From the NCBI RefSeq assembly GCF_017464355.1, contig NZ_JAFUAG010000027.1, forward strand, positions 1 through 64,000: a stretch of 64,000 nucleotides of DNA. Reading direction: 5' to 3'. The translations under genes and the position numbers were made by a program. The DNA comes from Ruminococcus sp. (GTDB lineage Bacteria > Bacillota > Clostridia > Oscillospirales > Ruminococcaceae). Shown here one piece after another: positions 60,642-64,000 of the stretch. The notes beneath the pieces were generated by a model. That model did not search any database. It worked only from the letters and a program-made list of their open reading frames with translations, and had not been told where the DNA came from. Positions within the stretch are counted from its first letter, which is position 1. Each line of letters opens with the position of its first letter.

Positions 60642-61022
60642 TTATCGGTATTCACAGAAGAATTCTATCTCCTCGCCCAGGGGGCCTTTGCAGAAAGCTA
60701 TCCTCGCTCTGCACACAGGGTCTGACTGTATGGCGATGTCCTTGGGTGCCGCGAAGACCTCATAGCCCGCCGCTGTGACCCTTTCTGCTATCTCATCGGT
60801 ATCGGTGACGGCAAAGGCAAAGTGCCTCACAGCGCCTTTCTCCTTGCTTCCTGTGCCATTTGAGAATATCTCTATCAGCACACCGCCCGCGTCTATCATT
60901 ATGCCCTCAGGCCACTGCCGTTTCAGGGGAAGCCCCAGGGTGTTCATGTAAAAATCCTTTGCCCGCTGAAATTCGTCCTTGTCGCCGCACTTCATGGAAA
61001 CGTGGTGTATGCCTGTTATCAT
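60642..61022 (-). CDS. VOC-superfamily (glyoxalase/dioxygenase) protein
   Basis: The start at 61022 follows AGGAGG; 126 aa. Paired beta-alpha-beta-beta-beta units with GIHHVSMKCGD (metal-ligand His), ILIEIF-type strand (GVLIEIFSNG), RHFAFAV (second His) and GEEIEFFCEYR (Glu). Glyoxalase I or a related isomerase is likely; no substrate evidence. Confidence 0.87.
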   Translation of the reverse strand: MITGIHHVSMKCGDKDEFQRAKDFYMNTLGLPLKRQWPEGIMIDAGGVLIEIFSNGTGSKEKGAVRHFAFAVTDTDEIAERVTAAGYEVFAAPKDIAIQSDPVCRARIAFCKGPLGEEIEFFCEYR

Positions 61023-61046
61023 AGCCTTGCCCTCCTGAAAATGGTA

Positions 61047-61075
61047 TAAAAAAAGAGATGTCATAAGACATCTCT
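61047..61075 (-). terminator. Terminator of tRNA cluster
   Basis: AGAGATGTC (61054-61062), loop, GACATCTCT (61067-61075); seven T follow on the minus strand. Confidence 0.9.
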
Positions 61076-61078
61076 GAG

Positions 61079-61149
61079 AGGCGCCGCCCGGATTTGAACC
61101 GGGGATCAGGGTGTTGCAGACCCACGCCTTACCCCTTGGCTACAGCGCC
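61079..61149 (-). tRNA. tRNA-Cys (GCA)
   Basis: 71 nt, full cloverleaf on the minus strand. Acceptor GGCGCTG/CGGCGCC with one G-U; anticodon loop CTGCAAC with anticodon GCA; T arm GGTTCAAAT; discriminator U. CCA is not encoded. Confidence 0.95.
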
Positions 61150-61158
61150 ATATAAAAA

Positions 61159-61231
61159 AGCGGATTACGAGGCTCGAACTCGCTACCTCCACCTTGGCAA
61201 GGTGGCGCTCTACCAGATGAGCTAAATCCGC
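61159..61231 (-). tRNA. tRNA-Gly (GCC)
   Basis: 73 nt. Acceptor GCGGATT/AATCCGC; anticodon stem CCACC/GGTGG with loop TTGCCAA, anticodon GCC; T loop GTTCGAG; discriminator U. CCA is not encoded. Confidence 0.96.
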
Positions 61232-61264
61232 AAGTGCAATATTAAATTGCAAGCCATAAGGCAG

Positions 61265-61338
61265 CGACCCGGATGAGACTCGAACTCACGACCTCCGCCG
61301 TGACAGGGCGGCGTTCTAACCAACTGAACTACCGGGCC
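61265..61338 (-). tRNA. tRNA-Asp (GTC)
   Basis: 74 nt. Acceptor GGCCCGG with one G-U pair; anticodon stem CCGCC/GGCGG with loop CTGTCAC, anticodon GTC; discriminator G. CCA is not encoded. A substrate for the Tgt enzyme at 12174. Confidence 0.96.
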
Positions 61339-61364
61339 GTAGAGTTGTTCAAGACAACTCTTAA

Positions 61365-61440
61365 TGGTGGGGACTACAGGGCTCGAACCTGTGACCCTCT
61401 GCTTGTAAGGCAGATGCTCTCCCAGCTGAGCTAAACCCCC
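61365..61440 (-). tRNA. tRNA-Val (TAC), CCA encoded
   Basis: 76 nt including an encoded CCA (61365-61367). Acceptor GGGGGTT; anticodon stem TCTGC/GCAGA with loop CTTACAA, anticodon TAC; discriminator A. First gene of the four-tRNA transcript. Confidence 0.96.
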
Positions 61441-61496
61441 GTTTTTACGTCGTTTTGTGAGGTTTTTGTTTTTCGTACCCCTCAGCGACGAATATT

Positions 61497-61525
61497 ATTA
61501 TACACTACTTTTGCTCATTTGTCAA
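61497..61525 (-). promoter_or_regulatory. Promoter of tRNA cluster
   Basis: Minus strand TTGACA (61520-61525), 17 bp, TATAAT (61497-61502): perfect consensus, as expected for stable RNA. Confidence 0.88.
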
Positions 61526-61602
61526 CCCCTTTTTTTAAGAAAAATAATATTTTTTTATTTTAATTATTTCACTGTTTGCTAAATAAATAGTCGGCATAAA
61601 AT

Positions 61603-61624
61603 GCCCGTCAAATGGAGAACGGGC
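61603..61624 (-). terminator. Probable terminator of the lipoprotein pair
   Basis: GCCCGT (61603-61608) pairs with ACGGGC (61619-61624); followed by ATTTTA on the minus strand. Confidence 0.6.
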
Positions 61625-61647
61625 GGTCTTACCCTTTTATAATTTTC

Positions 61648-61689
61648 TTAAAATCTGATCTTTGATTTTCCGCCTTTAATACCACTCAT
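61648..61689 (-). other. 13-codon open reading frame after the lipoprotein pair
   Basis: MSGIKGGKSKIRF then TAA. The ATG sits 2 nt after the upstream stop and has AAGGAGAATGAAA in front, a good ribosome site. Basic and Gly/Lys-rich. It may be a chance reading frame. Confidence 0.25.
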
Positions 61690-61691
61690 TT

Positions 61692-62318
61692 TCATTCTCC
61701 TTGATTACTTTCTTTTAATTTTTTATATACTTGAATAGATTTTGTCTTATCATCACAGCTGCGAATAACTATCCAAAAATGCTCAGTGCGCAAACTGATC
61801 TTATCTTCTTCATCTATATACTCTTCACCTATGATCTCCTTGGCTTCAGAAAAAGGCATACCTATAGTGACACCATTTATACTGAATGGAACATAAGGAT
61901 AATCTTCCCTTACATCACTGGAAAATTGAAACGTACCGGATTCAAAATATATTGAACTTATCGTATCTTTTTCCATTTTTATGATATAACCCACATTATA
62001 TCCATAATAATCAAGATCATATGACGCGCTGCCCTTATCTTCCAATTCTTTATCAGCCTCTTTATCCGGTTCTATCTCAAACCCATCGCCCAGATCATCT
62101 ACCGTACATGGCAGATCAAAATTTTTATCGTTGATGTAAATGACATCTTTAAGAGTCTCGTCTGTCCACCCGCCCTCGGGCACAGGCACAGGGTCGGGGG
62201 CGGAAAAGTCTGCTTTAGCGTCAGCAGGCGGTACGCCCTTTTTGTTATGCTCGCAGGCTGCACCGCCCATCATCATCACCGCTGCCATAAGCAGCGCAGT
62301 TAGTTTAGTTGCTTTCAT
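61692..62318 (-). CDS. Lipoprotein, downstream member of a tandem pair
   Basis: The start at 62318 (MKATKLTALL); 208 aa. Lipobox MMMGGAAC, then EHNKKGVPPADAK, nearly identical to the upstream paralogue for about 60 residues. The rest is diverged but keeps the pattern LPCxVxDLGxGFEIEPDxE, DLDYYGYNVG and PFSINGVTIG. No known domain. Its start lies inside the end of the upstream gene (14-bp overlap). It is probably exposed on the outer face of the membrane. Confidence 0.75.
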   Translation of the reverse strand: MKATKLTALLMAAVMMMGGAACEHNKKGVPPADAKADFSAPDPVPVPEGGWTDETLKDVIYINDKNFDLPCTVDDLGDGFEIEPDKEADKELEDKGSASYDLDYYGYNVGYIIKMEKDTISSIYFESGTFQFSSDVREDYPYVPFSINGVTIGMPFSEAKEIIGEEYIDEEDKISLRTEHFWIVIRSCDDKTKSIQVYKKLKESNQGE

Positions 62319-62973
62319 TTGAGACCACCTCATGCTGTTCAGCCTCAGATGTATCCTGAGTACCATTTTTACGGTAGGTTACCGAGATAGTTTTCACCTT
62401 GTCTTCAAGGACAGCTGCTGTTACCCACAATTTGTCGGGGCAGCAGGAAAAGTAATCCGGCTCTTTATCATCGGCAGAGTCTTTTCCGAGGTTTGTTCTC
62501 ATATCTTCAATAGATGAACCAATGGTCACACCATTTACGCTAAAGGGCAGTTTAGGGTATTCCTTCACTAATTTGTCGTAATCATCATAACAAGTAAGAT
62601 CTAAACTAATTACTTTGCGGTCAGCACCTTTTAAACTGATAACACCTACATTGTAGCCGTAATAATCAAGAAAGAAGGTCGAATAACCTTTATCCTCCAG
62701 GTTTTTTTCCCTCTCCTCATCAGGCTCCACCTCGAAACCCTCACCCAGGTCTTCGACATAGCAGGGCAGCTGAAGCTTTTTGCCGTTTAAGTAAATAACA
62801 TCTCCCAGAGTTTCATCTGTCCAGCCTTCCTCGGGCACAGGCACAGGGGCGGGGGCGGAAAAGTCTACCTTAGCGTCAGCAGGCGGCACTCCCTTTTTGT
62901 TATGCTCGCAGGCTGTCCCGCCCATCATCATCACCGCTGCCATAAGCAGCGCAGTTATCTTTGTTGTTTTCAT
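62305..62973 (-). CDS. Lipoprotein, upstream member of a tandem pair
   Basis: The start at 62973 follows AAGGAG; 222 aa. Lipobox MMMGGTAC and EHNKKGVPPADAK as in the paralogue. Shared blocks are WTDETLGDVIYLNGKKLQLPCYVEDLGEGFEVEPD, FLDYYGYNVG and LPFSVNGVTIGSS. Its C-terminal 15 residues are not shared. A recent duplication with fast divergence beyond the signal region is evident. Promoter at 63035. Confidence 0.75.
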   Translation of the reverse strand: MKTTKITALLMAAVMMMGGTACEHNKKGVPPADAKVDFSAPAPVPVPEEGWTDETLGDVIYLNGKKLQLPCYVEDLGEGFEVEPDEEREKNLEDKGYSTFFLDYYGYNVGVISLKGADRKVISLDLTCYDDYDKLVKEYPKLPFSVNGVTIGSSIEDMRTNLGKDSADDKEPDYFSCCPDKLWVTAAVLEDKVKTISVTYRKNGTQDTSEAEQHEVVSNESN

Positions 62974-63034
62974 TTTGTACTCCTTCACTATCCATATTAT
63001 CCTTCTTTAATTGTAATACTTTACAATTTATGTA

Positions 63035-63064
63035 ATTATATCACTATCCATGATATACTGTCAA
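63035..63064 (-). promoter_or_regulatory. Promoter of tandem lipoprotein genes
   Basis: Minus strand TTGACA (63059-63064), 18 bp, TATAAT (63035-63040). Confidence 0.72.
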
Positions 63065-63140
63065 TGAAAAAACGGACAATTTGGTATTATATACTTAATA
63101 TTTCAACTTACATTTTAGATGTTAGTTATAATGCAGAAAG

Positions 63141-63186
63141 CTTTCAGCCCACAAAAAAAACGGGCTGAAAGTGACCTTTCGACCCG
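63141..63186 (-). terminator. Terminator of hslO with an alternative pairing arm
   Basis: On the minus strand CGGGTCGAAAG, GTCA, CTTTCAGCCCG is followed by eight T. The CTTTCAGCCC arm can instead pair perfectly with GGGCTGAAAG just beyond the T run. Confidence 0.7.
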
Positions 63187-63198
63187 CAGCGATATTGC

Positions 63199-64000
63199 TT
63201 ATTTTTTGCTCTCTTCGATGAGCCTTTTTACCTCATCGGGTGTAAAGCTGTAATGCTTTCCGCAGAAGTGGCACTTGATATCCACATCGCCGTCTTTGAT
63301 GATGTCGTTGAGTTCCTGCTCGCCAAGAGATATCAGCACCCTTTCGGTGCGCTCACGGGAGCAGTCACAGCGGTAGTCCACCTTGAAATCGTCAAGTACA
63401 TTGGGCTCCAGACCCTCCAGCGCCATAAGGGCTATCTCATCGGTGCTACGGCCGTCTTCCATAAGCTTTGTCACCGACTTCATGGCGGTTATGTTCTTCT
63501 CTATCTGGGTTATCACCTCATCGCTTGCAAAGGGCAGCACCTGTATCAGGAAGCCCCCTGCGTTTTTCACAGTAAGGTCTGCATTGACCAGCACGCCCAG
63601 GGCACATACGCTGGGCACCTGTTCGCTCTGAGCCAGGTAAGCTGTTATATCCTCAGCTATCTCGCCGCTTACCAGGGGCACTTGACCCACATAGGGCTCT
63701 TTCAGACCCAGGTCCTTTATAACGGTTATAGCGCCGTCAACACCTACAGCACCTGCCACGTCCAGCTTGCCTATGGCATTGGGCGGAAGCTCCACCACAG
63801 GCTGCATAACATCAGCCTTCACATTGCCGTAGCTGTCAGCCACAGCTATGAGCTGACCCGCAGGGCCGCCTCCCTCCAGCTTGACGGTTATCTTGTCATC
63901 TTCGCCTTTCATGCCGAAGCCCAGCAGGGAAGTGCCCATAGCCAGCCTTCCCAGGGCAGCTGTTACCACAGCCGATGACTGATGTACCCTCTCGATCTCC
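63199..64000 (-). CDS. hslO: Hsp33 redox chaperone, 5' end beyond the window
   Basis: The last about 267 codons are visible; the reading frame is open to the right edge (EIERVHQSSAVVTAALGRL), so the start lies outside. The redox-switch zinc site near the C-terminus is CDCS...CHFC. The conserved LEGGGPAGQLIAVADSYGNVKADV and SGEIAEDITAYLAQSEQVPS segments are typical. Hsp33 is activated by oxidative unfolding and holds damaged proteins in the cytoplasm. Confidence 0.95.
   Translation of the reverse strand, partial: EIERVHQSSAVVTAALGRLAMGTSLLGFGMKGEDDKITVKLEGGGPAGQLIAVADSYGNVKADVMQPVVELPPNAIGKLDVAGAVGVDGAITVIKDLGLKEPYVGQVPLVSGEIAEDITAYLAQSEQVPSVCALGVLVNADLTVKNAGGFLIQVLPFASDEVITQIEKNITAMKSVTKLMEDGRSTDEIALMALEGLEPNVLDDFKVDYRCDCSRERTERVLISLGEQELNDIIKDGDVDIKCHFCGKHYSFTPDEVKRLIEESKK

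Noticed and set aside
61079..61440. rRNA genes next to the tRNA cluster
   Set aside because: No 5S, 16S or 23S-like sequence on either side; the cluster has its own promoter and terminator.
1..64000. CRISPR array, prophage, integrase or insertion sequence
   Set aside because: No repeat-spacer pattern, transposase, integrase or phage structural gene seen in any frame.

Overview
This 64 kb window is a chromosomal segment from a Gram-positive gut Clostridia (Firmicutes), most likely a Ruminococcus-like, cellulosome-forming member of the Ruminococcaceae. The main evidence is three secreted proteins carrying dockerin repeats (GDVNxDGxxNVTD pattern), a spoVAD-spoVAE pair, two VanY-type D,D-carboxypeptidases, NPNTG sortase-type cell-wall anchors, and housekeeping genes of Firmicutes type. 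Base composition looks near 50% G+C with AT-rich intergenic DNA. Nearly every promoter I could identify is a sigma-A type with a 17-bp spacer. I see no rRNA, CRISPR array, prophage or insertion sequence.

Layout. 0-7.3 kb: citrate synthase, a small dockerin protein, a YgjP-like metallopeptidase, an SH3 protein, a dockerin/transglutaminase-like exoprotein, a lipoprotein and an acyltransferase. 7.3-10.7 kb: NUDIX, HIT and ASCH genes, then a YhfC protease-SdpR-SdpI type operon with palindromic operators. 10.9-17.7 kb: two VanY enzymes, tgt, spoVAD-spoVAE and three tandem small membrane proteins (the first frameshifted). 17.8-25.2 kb: an OmpR/EnvZ-type two-component system, a 691-aa LRR/SLH/dockerin exoprotein, hypothetical proteins, an NPNTG peptide, a frameshifted DUF4846 gene and an Imm7-like immunity gene. 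25.3-33 kb: pgk, uvrC-def, a large NYN-domain protein with a long low-complexity tail and a structured leader, and gdhA. 33-41.7 kb: LysR, cupin, Crp, aldo/keto reductase and GNAT genes, a purine/pyrimidine salvage cluster (upp-hpt-permease-apt), a decayed AAC(3)-family pseudogene and a PfkB kinase.

42.9-51.9 kb is the most unusual part. A polar amino acid ABC transporter has a single 1020-aa protein with three tandem circularly permuted solute-binding modules fused to the permease. Its ATPase carries a C-terminal RsbW/GHKL-like domain. Next to it are cstA, a free-standing STAS anti-anti-sigma protein, an EFR1 ferredoxin, and a MATE transporter that also carries a C-terminal GHKL ATPase domain. 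Together these suggest a partner-switching type module attached to transporters.

52-64 kb: an LCP cell-wall ligase, a zinc-ribbon membrane protein, the rpsF-ssb-rpsR operon, lon, a cytidine deaminase-like gene, engB, a glyoxalase, a four-tRNA cluster (Val, Asp, Gly, Cys), two tandem paralogous lipoproteins, and hslO running off the right edge.

Other structure: a four-copy intergenic repeat family with inverted TCCC...GGGA ends, three degraded or frameshifted genes, and several dyads overlapping promoters.
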